In this document: piece after piece, positions 1-12,072 of the stretch | How positions within the stretch are numbered: position 1 is the first letter of the stretch | How the letters are laid out: each line of letters begins with the position of its first letter | From: Trogon surrucura | Lineage: Eukaryota > Chordata > Aves > Trogoniformes > Trogonidae | Length of the DNA: 64,000 nucleotides | Assembly: GCA_020746105.1 (NCBI GenBank) | Contig: CM036617.1 | Span: forward strand, 161,642,912-161,706,911 | Reading direction: 5' to 3' | The notes under the pieces: model-generated | Databases searched by the model: none | The model's input: only the letters and a program-made list of their open reading frames with translations | What the model was told of the DNA's origin: nothing | Position numbers and translations under genes: made by a program

Positions 1-93
1 GGACAGGGTTTAGTGGTGGACTTGGCATAGCTGGGTTAACGGTTGAACTCTATGACCTTAAAGGTCTTTTCCAGCCTAATCAGTTCTACGATC
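1..93 (+). mobile_element. CR1 LINE 3' fragment
   Basis: The text matches the CR1 3' end: 'tttagtggtggacttgg', then 'aaaggtcttttccagcc', then a decayed 'gttctacgat' tail. The element is cut by the window edge and is part of a 5'-truncated copy. Confidence 0.85.
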
Positions 94-159
94 CTGTGAC
101 CTGCCGAGGGCCTCAGCAGCTGCTTAACACTACGCAGCCGTTGACTGCACGAGGGTCAC

Positions 160-440
160 GAAAATCGCTTGTCGAGGCCTCTCGTTGCAGTTTGGCCGCC
201 TCTTCGTGTGCGCCTCCGTGCAAGCTGCGGCTGGGGAAGCCACGTTCCCCCGCTCCCGGCTCGCCTGCTCTTTCCGCTCTCGGTCCGTAGGTGGTGCTGC
301 GAGCGCGGCTCCCGGGCGGGGTTCGGCCGCGCCGGGTGCGGCCTTCCCGAAGGGGTCCCCGGCGGCCCCGCGGGGCACGGCCAGCTCCGCCGGGGCCACT
401 TCGGGCGGGAGTCTGGGCCTGTCCTCGAGTGAGAACTTAG
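160..440. promoter_or_regulatory. Small orphan CpG island
   Basis: About 280 bases of high GC with dense CpG (roughly two dozen CpG between 290 and 440), including several NotI/SacII-like CpG clusters. It sits between a CR1 tail and ordinary AT-rich DNA. Frames on both strands are open, but that is expected from GC richness, and none resembles a known protein. A possible donor (GTGAGA) occurs at 429. It may be a promoter for a transcript that leaves the window or a non-coding RNA. In mammals CRY1 lies upstream of ABTB3 in the opposite orientation, but no CRY1 coding sequence is seen here. Confidence 0.5.
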
Positions 441-1296
441 GGGTTTGGGAAGGAAAAACCAGTTTTTAGTCATCCAAAATACTCCGTCTGCACAGCTGAA
501 GAAAGACGTAGAAGCGACAGAATTGCTGTATAGCAGCAAGAAGAGCTGCTACCCCCGTGCTCCCAAATGGGAAAGCAATTCGATTACTCTGAAAGGAACT
601 TTCAGGAACCCAGCCCTGTGCTTGCTTGTAAACGTATATTCTGTTGTAAAGCACACTTTCCCTAGACATTACTTAAAAACTGGCTTTTGAAGATGTCAAG
701 CTTTTACCTACCTGAGGCATTTACTGGGCTGTCTCTCTCCCCAGGGGACCCTGGTGACCAGGGCACGGAGCTGGGACCCCCGAGATTTGGGTTCTTGTCC
801 GTGCTCTGTCACAGACCTGCCAAACAGCCTCGGGTAGGTCACTGCCCCTTCCTGAGGCCTTCGTGCACAAGATCTTGGTGGTAGCCTTGTTCTGCTTTTG
901 TTATGTACTTAGTCTAATCTAGATTAGATGTAACAGAATAGAAATTCCTCTCTTGTTTGTGCACCTTATTTCCAACAAAGAAGTGTTGTCTGGGCAAGAA
1001 TTCCCTGACTTAAAAAGACCAAACAGACAAATTTCCCACACTCCAGCCATTACTTCTGCTTTCAACCTGATTGTTTATTGGATTTTTTTTTTCTTCCAGA
1101 AATCCACAATTTCCAAGGTGTTGAAAATTTCTGGGTAGAGGGGAAGTTTATATCGATCCAAAAAGCACATGGAAGCCTTAAGCGGACATAGGTACGTAAT
1201 TTTGATGTTGATTTCATGGTATCCGAACTCCTAGTTTTGAATTGCGTGTGCCGCAAGTGCAAAATTAACTCAATATGAAATTAAAAAATGCAATGG
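441..1296. other. Non-coding, nothing recognised
   Basis: Unique-looking sequence of mixed composition with a short T run near 1082-1092. No exon, repeat family or RNA gene is recognisable. Confidence 0.5.
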
Positions 1297-1381
1297 CGGC
1301 GTCCCTGCCCATGACAGGGAGGTTGGATTAAAATGATCTCTAAGGTCCCTTCCAGCCTAGGCCATTCTGTGATTCTGTGAT
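1297..1381 (+). mobile_element. CR1 LINE 3' fragment
   Basis: Contains 'gtccctgcccatgacaggg', 'gatctctaaggtcccttcc' and two ATTCTGTG octamers: the last 85 bases or so of a CR1 copy, heavily 5'-truncated. Confidence 0.85.
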
Positions 1382-2236
1382 ATAGAGTTGATTTCAATAT
1401 TTTTTTCACAAAACCTCGTGTAGAACAGAAAGGTGGAAGATGTAGAAAAGAAGAAGCAAAAGATACCCAAACAGAGCTTCTCTCTTCAGGATGCTGTTGT
1501 TTTGCTTGCTTACAGGAGGACTTAGTGCAAATTTCACAATCCTGAACAAAATTGCTGTAAAAACCCCACATGCAGCCAGTGTGCAGGATCATATCTGAGG
1601 ACCTGCAGTTAGTGGAAGCTTGAAGCTTGCGCACCTAATACCAGGTAAATTATACTTTTCTCTGATTTTCTTATCTCTGTTAATTACACCTCTCACAATA
1701 ATGTAATCTCATTAACTCTGATTATTCTGACTGGGAGTAGCCTCTAAGCACATAAATGATTAATAAAACAGCAATTACAGAGCCAGAGGATTTTCTTCAG
1801 GTCTGTTTGGCTTTCTAGGGCTTCAGACCATGTGGTCATCGCCAAGATCTTTAATTACCTGGGTGTTGCGTGTTTCTCAAGTGCATTTTACCCCACGCAA
1901 ACTAGGAATATTTTTAAGCAAAGCCATCTTTACCTGATGGTAGATGGAAACAGAGCACTGCTCTGAGGAGCACCTTGTCCCAGCAACATGAACATCCTTA
2001 ACGTTGTGTTCAGCCCCCAGGGTGACTGCTGTGCAAGCGAGAGCAGGGGGCTTTCAGGGACGCTTGGCAAATGCGTGGAAGAAAGATGATGGAAGTAAGG
2101 AAGGATTTTACAGAAGCCTTAGAGGAAGAAGGAAAATTAGAGGGGCAGTATAAGGTTAGCAGCCAGATGAAGGAAACAAGCAAAAAATCAGTTGAGAAGT
2201 AGAAGTGTGTTGGCAGATGAGAGTGTATGAATAAGT
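1382..2236. other. Non-coding, nothing recognised
   Basis: AT-rich sequence between two CR1 tails. No coding or structural RNA signal is seen. Confidence 0.5.
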
Positions 2237-2274
2237 GTTAAAGGTCTTTTCCAACCTAAGCGATTCTATGATAA
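2237..2274 (+). mobile_element. Short CR1 tail
   Basis: Only the terminal motif 'aaaggtcttttccaacc' followed by 'gattctatgat' remains, about 38 bases. Confidence 0.7.
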
Positions 2275-4052
2275 GTTTAACACCCGTCATACCTTGACTA
2301 ACTGGATAATTAGTCCTATAATAACATAAACCTTTTGTTTTAGGGGGCGAGAAGGGAAAGAAATGATTCTTTGCAGGTATTTTGGGTGTTACACAACATT
2401 GTATTTTTCTGCAGTACTTAACAACACATATGGCTTTGGTTTTCAAATGCCTGGGGACTTTGTGGTTTTGGTCCCAGTCCTACTATGCACTTCTCCAGGG
2501 AAGAGCGTTACAAGCTGTGATTTTGGGTGCTTGCTGAGGCTGCGCTGTCGGGGGCTTACCGAGTGTTTGTGTAAAGTTCAGAGGGCAGCGCACACTTTAC
2601 AGTCGGGCAGAGTCTCCCAGCCTGCCATGTTCTGAATTCCCCTGAATTCTAGGGAGAATTCAGGACTGTTCTTTAATTCCTTGTTGCTGCCTGGGCCGGA
2701 GCAAAGAGCGGGCTTGCTGGGCTACAGCTGCCATTAACAGGGCTCTTTGTGGGCTCCAGACAAGATCTAGAGATTGTAAACAGTCTCACTTTGGAAAGCA
2801 CTGGTTTAATCCTCTGGTTTAAGGACAAAAGGGTTGAGTAGACATGTTAAAAAAAAAGAGCTTGCAGTTGGTAAAGGAAAAGTTACCTCAGTGCATGCTT
2901 GAAGGTGGTATCTGAAAGATTTATTACAGTTTTATACTCCTTACCATAAAACGTCACCCAAAGTAATGAAGTCTGTAGATAGAAGAAAAATTATTGAAAT
3001 GTTATCTTTATGACTGTGCAGCCTTTGCACTGCAAGGCATTTTGTCATATGCTTACAGCCCTAATCAAACGTGTATTTGTGGATCCGGATAAAGAATAAT
3101 GAAATTTTGAAGCTATAACAGCACTGTTTGATGAACCCTCATTTAATTCTCAGTTTACTACTGACAAAAAAAATTGTGGGCTGATTCTCAGCCTGTATGT
3201 GCATGTCCCTTGGAACTGGTGGGGAGGTAGAGTATGCAGTGGTGACAGAAGTCACTCTTCTTTTTTTGCTTTCATTAATGTATGTGGAAAATGGTGACAA
3301 AAATGAAGACATGGGAGGTGTTTTGTATGCCAAGGCTTTCAAATTTACATACCCAACCTCAGGATCTAAATCCAGATTTAGATGATTAGATTTCTAAATA
3401 ATTAATGACAGCAAAATGTAGTCAGAGTCTCAGTTTTGAGCAAATTATTTCTCATCTGAAACCGATAGGCATGTAACCTCTTTCATACAGGCCTTGCAGC
3501 TCATGCCCAAATTCACACTGCTGCTCTCTGAGGTGGACCTCGGCTCTTAGAGACACTGAGCACCTATAATCTCCCCTTGAGCGAGCTAGTAACAAAGTAC
3601 GCAGTTGTGGTGGTTTATTTTGTGTAGACCATGTCCCGGGTTTAAGTCCTGCTCTCCATGATCTCAGCAGAGCCTTGAATCTCACCTCTGGCTGCCCTAG
3701 CACATGCTCCGAGTTTCGACACAGTTCTCTGCATGTGGAGCCAAGCCTCTATCTCTAGGCATTTTGCATTGTTTCGTGGGTCCTGTTACTACTTAGCGTG
3801 ATTTATGGTTTACTATCACTCCTGCAAGAGCTGGCATCGTCATATGGAGCATATTTACAATGGAAAGAGATTCCTGCGGCTTCACCGAGGTGGTGGTGGA
3901 TTCCATTCCCCATTATCTTAGCTATTTTTATCAGGCGATCTGGGGTGGGTTTCTGTCTCTACAGCTGTCATGACATAATGCATTTCAACGTGGCAACGGT
4001 TACGATCTGTAACGGTTTTTTGGCTCCCAAAAAGTGCCCCAAAAAGGAAACC
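2275..4052. other. Non-coding, nothing recognised
   Basis: No exon, RNA gene or known repeat is recognised. Short open frames are at the background level. Confidence 0.5.
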
Positions 4053-4073
4053 CAGATTCTGTGATTCTGTGAT
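4053..4073 (+). repeat. ATTCTGTG octamer pair, possible CR1 tail trace
   Basis: Two tandem copies of the CR1 3' octamer ('gattctgtgattctgtgat') without the usual preceding CR1 sequence. It could be a tail left after decay of the body, or chance. Confidence 0.35.
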
Positions 4074-7000
4074 CCCACCCCCAACCAAAGAAATCTTTCT
4101 TGTATGTGAGGGCACTGATTTCCAGACCAGTCTGTTCTCCCAGGACAAGTATAGATGAATGGGTCTTTTTTTCTCCGACGAAAACTGCAGTCTGATGATC
4201 GTGGTGTCTCGGCTGGGTGCTGGAGGCAGGCAAGGGTGGGATCTCTTCCCTCTGGAATCCTTGCCAGCTGTGCCTTCTGAGGAGAACCCCCTGGCAGAGT
4301 CTCCCTCCCATCTCCTTCTCCAATTTCTATCTGTAGTTCTTGTGCCTGTCTCCACACAACTGTGTGCAGCTGTGCGGCTTCTAATTAAGATGATGGTTTT
4401 GAAATATCTCTTGAACCCTTGACCTTCAGGGTCCCCTCAGATGACATCACTCTGGTCTGGGGAGAGCTCTCTCACAGGTTGCCACTTCTCGTGTGAAAAT
4501 AGGTAGGATGTAATTTGCAAACATTTATAAAGTTCTGTTCGGGGATAATTGAAGGTGCTGTTAATTGCTCGTGATTTCAATCCAGACAGCTGGTTTGTTT
4601 TTCTGCACCGCTCCCACAGGAGAAGTTGCATTGCTCCATCCCTCAAATCCCCAAAGGCTTGCTGGTTTGCATAGCATATTGCCCATCTATGCATTTTCGG
4701 TAACACTTGACTGAGTAGTAAAGGCGACCGTGGCTTGTTCCAGGCATTGAGCTGCAGAATAGACAGTGTGTAAAGCTTTTTAGGCTCTGAAAATTTCAGA
4801 ATGGTTGCAGAAGGAGCAAGAAGAGGAGAGGAAGCAGAGCTGTCTGCCATGCCTCTGAGCAACATGGCAGACCTCGTTAGGAGAGTAGGTGTTGTAAAGC
4901 CTCTTAAATGGTAATCTGAGGTTATTAAGAATTCAGTTTTGACTCAGACTGACTCTCTGAAGGTCGGGATGGATGTGCTTCATTGCTGCAGAGCACATTT
5001 CACCAGAAAACTATGCATGGGTGGGTAGATCCCGCTGGACAGCTGGCGAGCAGGAACGGCACAAGAAAGAGATTGACACGGAAGATGGTTAATACTATTC
5101 CCGAGAGACATCTATGGGAAGAGAGGATGTTAGGAGTGAGCAGAACAATTCAAGCAGCTGCCACAGAGGAGAGATCGTTCAGAGCTCGATAAATCAATAA
5201 GGTAATCAATGGCCATGTAATTATAAGAAAGCTGCAAATAAACACAGCAAAGAACAAAAAGACAGACAAATGGAATCTGCTGTATATACACATGTGTATG
5301 AGTGTATGTGTATAGCCTTGTCTATAATAAAAGGAATAGAGGATCAATAAAAGCAGCAGTGGTTTTGAAGGGAAAAGATTGATGAGTTGGATATTACTGT
5401 GGAATTGAATGTCTCATTAAAGACAGTGAATGAAAAATGGTCTCTAAAACTGAGAAAAAAATAGAAGGAACTGAAGTGAAATCTGACAGCAGGAGATTCA
5501 AAGCACCTACATAAAAGCAAAGACACCACTCCAGCTGCATCTGTGTGACCATCTCAGAGCCTCGAAGAGATTTGTGTGGTTGCCTTCAGCTCCCAGCATG
5601 AGTCAGTGTCCTCCTGCTGCTCCATGTGACCCTCCCTGCGAGAGAAGCCTCATCCACACCACCGAAGCTTGTGCCCAGGAGGGACGTCAGGGTTGGGCTG
5701 CAACAGGAGTGAACATGCGCTGTGGCCTTCAACAGGCAGGGACTAGAAATCATGGAGCTGCTGGCTCCATTGCTCTCCAGAGCTTTCACTCCTGGACCCT
5801 TATCTCTGTCTTAAGGTCAGGCAGGTGGAAGATGGAGGCAGAGCCTGACAGTCTGGCGGAGGGTAGTCAGTCGTGCCTGGCTGACCTGATGAGTCGATCA
5901 CCTTCCTTGGGCTTAATGTTGGGGCTTCATTTTGCAGGCAGAGTGGGCCAGAAGGGCTCAGTCTCCCCTCTTCAGAGCAGGACTTTACCAGCCTTGCCTG
6001 GCCAGCAAGCCTGGCAGCTGCCAGCCCTCAGCCAGCTGCAGGGACGACGCTCAACTGTGTCTGGGGAAGCTGAGCATGAGGAACGATTAGTTGGAACCAA
6101 GCAAAACCTAAGTAGTCTACAGCAGGAGGTAGCACTGCGGAAACTCTTGGTCAGTTGATGAGCGAAGGAATTAGTACAGGTCAGACCCAAAGTCCCCTGG
6201 TGGCAAGAGAAGATGCCCAGTGATTTTGGCTTTTGGTGATGCACTCCTCGTGTCTGCACAGTGCATTGGGGTGTCTTAAGCACATAGTGAATGTGATTTT
6301 GTTTCTCCTGAGACTGCTAGTTTTGAGGTGCCTTTGGGAAACTCTGTAGGTTAAATTGAGAAGAAAAATAGCCTATCTCTGAAGAGGAGCTGTGTCTGAA
6401 GAAAGCTGGGAAAAAACAGACAGCTCAACAGAAATGTTGATAAACTTTAACTGTAACACATAGTAAAACAATGGAATGAAAACACTTTTGGGTAGAAAAG
6501 GTGTTTAATTGGATTATTCTTATTAATATCCATCGTATGTCTGTTTATATTTGATATATTATACAGGGTGAAATGTCCTCATCTCATTTTTTAAAGATGG
6601 CTTCGTGCACATGGATTGTACCATGCACCTTTTGTGTGGTTTTTTTTTTTTTAATACTTTTATAGCTAGTTGTAGTATTAATTTGGGAAAGATGGTGAGA
6701 GTCAGGAAGAAGCAAATATGTACATCTGCTGTGTCTGAAAATCACTGTATTGTCCATTCCTTATTTATTGCCATCTAACACTGTCTTTAATGGCAAATGC
6801 TAATGACTGCACAACTACAGAAAGTGCCGAGGAGGCAGAGTACACCCAGCAAGACCCTCCAGCCAAACTGAAACTCCCCATAAGATCTCCATTAATTAAA
6901 ATCTCTACAGATGGGTTCCCTTAATTGTAGGAACTGGAATACAGTCCCTATAATTAACTCTTCACTCAAAGGCTTTTTTTTTCACCCCCAGCATCTGGAA

Positions 7001-7790
7001 GGAGCAGCAGTGATTGTTTAGCACCTCGTTGCTGGAGGCTGCTGCTTCCTCTCCAAAACCAGCCTCATCTCTTCACTCAAACTCCTCCAGCAACCCTGCC
7101 GTGCTGCGCCCGGAGGTTTTTGTCTTCGTGTGGCTCACAATGCTGCTATCCACTGGGGTGATGCCCGTTTCTCTTTGCCTTGGAGAGAAATGCTGGTTCT
7201 TCTCTAAGCTGTTCTCTGCCTGGGCTGGAGGGTGAGCAGCGCAGGGGCAGATGCCAAGCTGTGGAGCAAGTGGCATTGAGGGGTAACCAAAGAAGACTTG
7301 CTGTCCCGCTTGGAGCATCCGGTGGGCAGACCTTGCCCTATGATGAGTTTGTGGAGCGTGTAGCAGTGTGGCACCCCCACGCCATGAGGACTGCCAGCCA
7401 GTCCTGTGGGAATTTCTGCCCCTGTTTCTGGAGTTTGTGGTTTCTTCTAGCACAGCTCTGATGTGTCACCTTTTCTCTGTGCTCCTGCAACTAAAAGCCT
7501 TTGTCGAAGTCCCCAATGTTTTACGTCCTGGTTACACCCTCCTTCTCCTTTTCCATCCCACTATCCCCTCTTGTGCCACCTTTCATTGCACACTCCAATC
7601 CTATAGTTGCCTCAGCCTTCCTCATTCAGAGACTTGTTTTCCCTCTATTAGCTGTGCCTACTGTGTGGCACTGAACCCCGTCTGCTGTCCTGCCTTTTCT
7701 TCTTCCATCTTGTCCAGTCAGAACACTAGAGCGGGGTGCAGCGGGGGAGAACAAAATGACCTCCACCCTGTGTCGGCTGTAAAACCATGG
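4074..7790. other. Non-coding, nothing recognised
   Basis: Includes a T run at about 6638-6652 and the longest non-CR1 open frame upstream of the gene (5574-6158 +, 194 codons). That frame has no recognisable domain and no splice or promoter support, so I do not call it a gene. Confidence 0.5.
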
Positions 7791-7890
7791 GCCTTTTTTT
7801 TCTTTTTTTTTTCCTTTTTTTTTCTTTTTCCTATTTTTTCTTTTTTCTTTTTCTTTTCCTTTTTCCCTTTTCCTGTTTCTTTGTTTCCTT
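7791..7890. repeat. Long polypyrimidine (CTTT-rich) tract
   Basis: About 100 bases of almost pure C/T on the + strand, mainly T runs of 4 to 10 broken by C or CC. It leads directly into 'tgtgctgcag' at 7891-7900, which looks like a 3' splice site, but no coding exon follows. Confidence 0.8.
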
Positions 7891-7900
7891 TGTGCTGCAG

Positions 7901-9360
7901 TGTGAAGCTCTGTGGCACAGTGAAGAAGACTTCCTAAGACATAAAAGTTGGTGCCAGGCAAGCTGAAAATCATGTGCTCCAGCCCTAAGACAGAGGAGGT
8001 GGGGAAAGGTGCCTGCTCCAAGCTACCCAGCACGCCTGGTCCTCTGTGCCAGCTGGTGTGCACTGCTGCTGCTGGTAACACAAATGACCAAGGACTGGAA
8101 GTAAAGCAGATACCTGAGTCACTCTGCAGATTGCAGTCTTCCTTAATACCAGAGTGGACCTTGGAGGACCACAGCTTTTCATGCCCATGTTCCTCTTACA
8201 ACTTCTTACAACTCCTTACATGCCTTTTGTGACCAACAAGGGTCCTAGTATCACGTCTTGGAGAAACTTCCATTGAGATCCTGGTTCTTGGGGCTGACGG
8301 GTGCGCCGGAGCTGTTCTCCAGGGAGCCATGGGAGCATGGGGCTGGCTGCAAGGCTGGCATGCATGGTGGATGTAAAGGCTCCCCCAGATTGTTGCATGA
8401 GATCCTTCCTCCCCTGCCAAAATTACAAAGATGAAGGCCTGTGCTGGCAGAAGGGAGAGCACATTTAACTCACAGCTGCATATGTGGCGAGTAAACTCAG
8501 AAGAAGATGTACGGGAACCTGAGGAAGGGGCTGCAAAGCCACTTGACGCCTTGCTCGTGGGCTCCACTAAGGAGATGGACTTCATGCAACCTGGGGTCTC
8601 TGAGCCAGCCCTGACCCGGAGTAGCACATTCGAAAGGGAAAAACACGCGTGAGAGGCTGTAATATATATACAAAAAACTCATTAGCCTTACCCTTCTGCC
8701 ACTCAGTATTTATTTTACTACAGCATGTGGATACCCACTCAGTACAAGTCACTGCACGCTTCTGTTGAAGGCATTTCCATGTTGTGCTGCACAGCACTGT
8801 AGAAGGCAGATGTTTTACTGCTGCTTCCCACACTTACCAGGAAGGAAAGCTGGTAACTGAAATAATGGTCATTTAATTGCTCCTGAACTTTTGCTTTGTG
8901 CTGCGATGGCATTGTCAGAGGTTTCTATCTGTGGCAGTTGTTTTATTCCTGATCTTTAGGATGAGGTGGTTTTAGGAACAGAAGTCTGCTTTTAATCAGT
9001 GTTTTAAAAAAGTACATTTTCCTAGGAATAGCTCGAGCATTGAGATCACTGGAGTTCTTTGATCCCAGCTGAGATGAACTCTCAGCTGCTGTGAAATGCT
9101 GAGGTCTGCTGGATGCTCTGCAAACATTTTCAGACACTAAAGAATTGCCTGTTTTGCTTGTTGTGGCCAGGCCAGACACCCTTCAGATTGAAAGATTCAC
9201 TTTCAGGGTGGGCAGTGCCTTTCTGAGTGTGGAGTTCGAGCCCTATATTCGTGCCCACGTAAGGCTCTGCTCAGCATCTCAGGGGAACTGTGTCCAGTTT
9301 CTCACATTCACGTTCTCAAGAGCGGTTCAGTCCACATGAAATTTTAAGAGATGCTCTGAC
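7901..9360. other. Non-coding, nothing recognised
   Basis: A small direct repeat (CTTACAACTT, CTTACAACTC, CTTACAT) occurs at about 8194-8222. No gene or transposon family is recognised otherwise. Confidence 0.5.
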
Positions 9361-9425
9361 CGGGGGTTTGAACTAGATGATCTTTTGAGGTCTGTTCCAA
9401 GCCTTAGCATTCTGTGATTCTGTGA
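9361..9425 (+). mobile_element. CR1 LINE 3' fragment
   Basis: Contains 'gaactagatgatctttt', 'gaggtctgttcc' and two ATTCTGTG octamers: a short, diverged CR1 end. Confidence 0.8.
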
Positions 9426-9734
9426 AGCCTCAGGCTATATGCTCAAAAATTACGTAGCTACTGTGGAAGCCTTTCACTGCAAGTCAGTTTTGGCAATGGA
9501 ATATGCCTTAGAAAATAAGGAAAGGTGAGCGTATTTGTGCCTTGTCAGGCCATGGGACATCATGCAGTGGTGACACACAGGGCCCCAAGATGCCCCTTTG
9601 TCACACTCCTTGAAGAAAGTGGACCATCCCTTATGCTCTTTCATACTGTATTTACTTTCTACTGCACTCCCAGCTCCTCTGAGGTGACTCCTACTGGTCC
9701 TTCTCTCTGAGAGCCCACAGGACTAGCAGTTGTG

Positions 9735-10800
9735 TCCAAGAAGGAAGACCCAGGAAACTACAGGCCAGTCAGCCTCACTGCCATCCCTGGAAAGATGATG
9801 GAACAGCTTGTTCTGGGCTTCATGTGGAAGAAGAGCAAGTCATCAGAAGTATTCAGCATGGATTCAGCAAGGAGAAGTCATGTCTGACTAATCTGATAGC
9901 CTTCTACGATAACATGACTGCCATGAGTAGATGAGGAGAGGGCAGTGGATGTTGTCTACCTCGACTTCAGCAAGGCTTTCAACACCATCTCCCACAGCAT
10001 CCTCATAGGCAAGCTTAGAAAGTGTGGGTTAAATGAAAGGACAGGGGGGTGGACTGAACACTGACTGAAAGATAGAGCTCAAGAGGGTTGTGATTAGTGG
10101 CACAGAGTCTCTTTGGAGGTCCCTAACAAGTGGTCTCCAGGGAGACCCGAGAGTGTTGATGGACAGCAGGCTAACCATGACCCAGCAATGCGCCCTTGTG
10201 GCCAGGAAGGCCAATGGCATCCTGGGGTGCATCAAAGAAGAGCGTGGCCAGCAGGACGATGGAGGTTCTCCTCCCGGTCTACTCTGCCATGGTGAGTCCT
10301 GTGTCCAGTTCTGGGCTCCCCAGTTCAAGAAGGACAGGGAACTGCTAGAGAGGATACAGCAAAGGGCTACAAAGATGATTAGGGGGTTAGAACATCTCTC
10401 TTATGAAGAAAGGCTGAGGGTGTTGGGTCCTTTTAGTCTGGAGAAGACTTGGGGGGGGTCTTAACAAAGCTTCAAAATACTGAAAGGGTGAGTGTCAGGG
10501 GGATGGGGCCAGTCTTTTTTTCAGTGGTGCCCAGTGACAGGGCAAGAGGTAGTGGGCACAAACTTGAACATAGGAAATTCCATGTAAACATGAGGAGGAA
10601 CTTCCTTACTTTGAGGATGACAAAGCAATGGAACAGGCTGCCCAGAGAGGTTGTGGAGTCTCTGTCTCTGGATACATTCAAAACCTGCCTGGACACCACC
10701 CTGTGTGGCTGCCCTAGGTGATCCTGCTCTGGCAAGAGGGGGATTGGACTAGATGATCTCTAGAGGTCCCTTCCAACCCCGAACATTTCGCGATTCTGTG
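9735..10800 (+). mobile_element. CR1 LINE copy with internally deleted ORF2
   Basis: The second half of CR1 ORF2 and the 3' end are present. Reverse transcriptase pieces are visible in translation: NYRPVSLTAIPGKMMEQ near 9756 and DVVYLDFSKAFNTISHSILI near 9950-10010. The frame then passes from the GTESLWRSLTSG segment straight to VLMDSRLTMTQQCALVARKA, so the catalytic FADD block of the palm is missing. Frameshifts and stops (for example the TGA after 'atgagtaga' near 9930) break the rest. The 3' end has 'ccttccaacccc' and a decayed octamer. The copy is non-functional. Confidence 0.9.
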
Positions 10801-11887
10801 AAACCGTTGCTTCTGAATCCAGTGCTCCTAGGAAAAAAGGGGTTCATTCACCTGCCAGAGAGATTTATAGAGAAAAGCGGAACAGTGGGTAGAGTTCAGC
10901 AGAGCACTCAAGTATATGATTTACTAGAGAGAAATCGAAGCATGTGTTTAAGTGCACTGTTGGATCCCTGCTGTAACCCCTCAGTCACCCATAGACATTG
11001 AGCTGGAGAGGCACCAGTCTTAGCTGCACAGAATAGAGGATAAACAAGATGAACCACCCCCCATTTTTGGTTCACTAGCACTGAGCTGGCTATAAGCTGA
11101 GTCCCATGCTGCAGTCTGCAGCAGTCCAAGCGTGCCAGGGCCTCACGTCTCACTGCATCGATCCAGAAGTGGTGTGGAGACCCGGGTGACCTGCCTTCAG
11201 AGGGCAAACTCTGCTGTCACTGGAAGCGTGTTCTCTGGAGGGCCTGGACTGCTCAAAGGGTAGGACTCGGGTCAGACTTGCTTCTCACTGACCTAAACAG
11301 CGCTTCTGCACATGCTTAAACTTGGGGATGTATCAAGAGAGGATTTTTCCTCATTCACTGTTAACAAGAAGACTGATTCAAATTTTAGAAATACTTCTCC
11401 TTCTACCAAGGCAATTTCATCTGCAGGGATACACCCAGCACATGATTTTTTTCTGTATAAAGTTTTGCTGGCTATGTCAAGAGACTACTTCTTGCAAATT
11501 GCTACCTCAATGAATGTGTCTTGCAAACCTTTATGATGACAATTAATTTTGTTAAAGTCACTTTAGCAGAAGCTTTTCCTACCTAAAGGCAAGGTATTGA
11601 CTGTCGTCTGACAAGTTTTTTAATGCCTCTTGTTTTCCTTGTGTTTCAGTGGTCTTTGTTAGATATCAGATAGATATGAGTTATCTTTGTCAGATATTAC
11701 AATCAGGCTACAGATTTTTTCCTTCACTGCATGTATAAGAGTGTACAACTGTAAGTATTGGTTCAATTGTACATTCAGCTTGCAAGAGGCTGTCAGGTAG
11801 CCACGGTGGAGTTCTACATTTTTTTCTGCTTAGTTCTTTCTAACCAGAAAGCATTCTGCTGGCTTTTCACACTTCTTCTCAGTGAGG
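10801..11887. other. Non-coding, nothing recognised
   Basis: Unique-looking sequence between two CR1 copies. No exon or RNA gene is seen. Confidence 0.5.
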
Positions 11888-12072
11888 GTGACCGAACACT
11901 GGCACAGGCTGCCCATGGAGGTTGTGGAGTCTCCTTCTCTGGAGACATTCAAGACTCGCCTGGACGCGTTCCTGTGTAGCATAATCTAGGCGTTCCTGCT
12001 CTGGCAGGGGGATTGGACTTGATGATCTTTCGAGGTCCCTTCCAATCCCTAACATTCTGTGATTCTGTGATT
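11888..12072 (+). mobile_element. CR1 LINE 3' fragment
   Basis: Starts within 'ggcacaggctgcccatgg', continues through 'ggagacattcaagactcgcc' and 'ttggacttgatgatctttc', and ends in ATTCTGTG octamers. About 185 bases of a CR1 3' end. Confidence 0.9.

Noticed and set aside
160..440. CRY1 promoter or first exon
   Set aside because: Synteny in mammals makes it tempting, but no CRY1 coding sequence or clear canonical E-box cluster is present, so it stays an unassigned CpG island.
5574..6158. 194-codon open frame on the + strand
   Set aside because: No domain, no similarity I can recognise and no promoter or splice support. A frame this long can occur by chance in 64 kb read six ways.
7626..8081. 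Lys/Glu-rich frame on the minus strand
   Set aside because: It is the translation of the polypyrimidine tract, not a protein.
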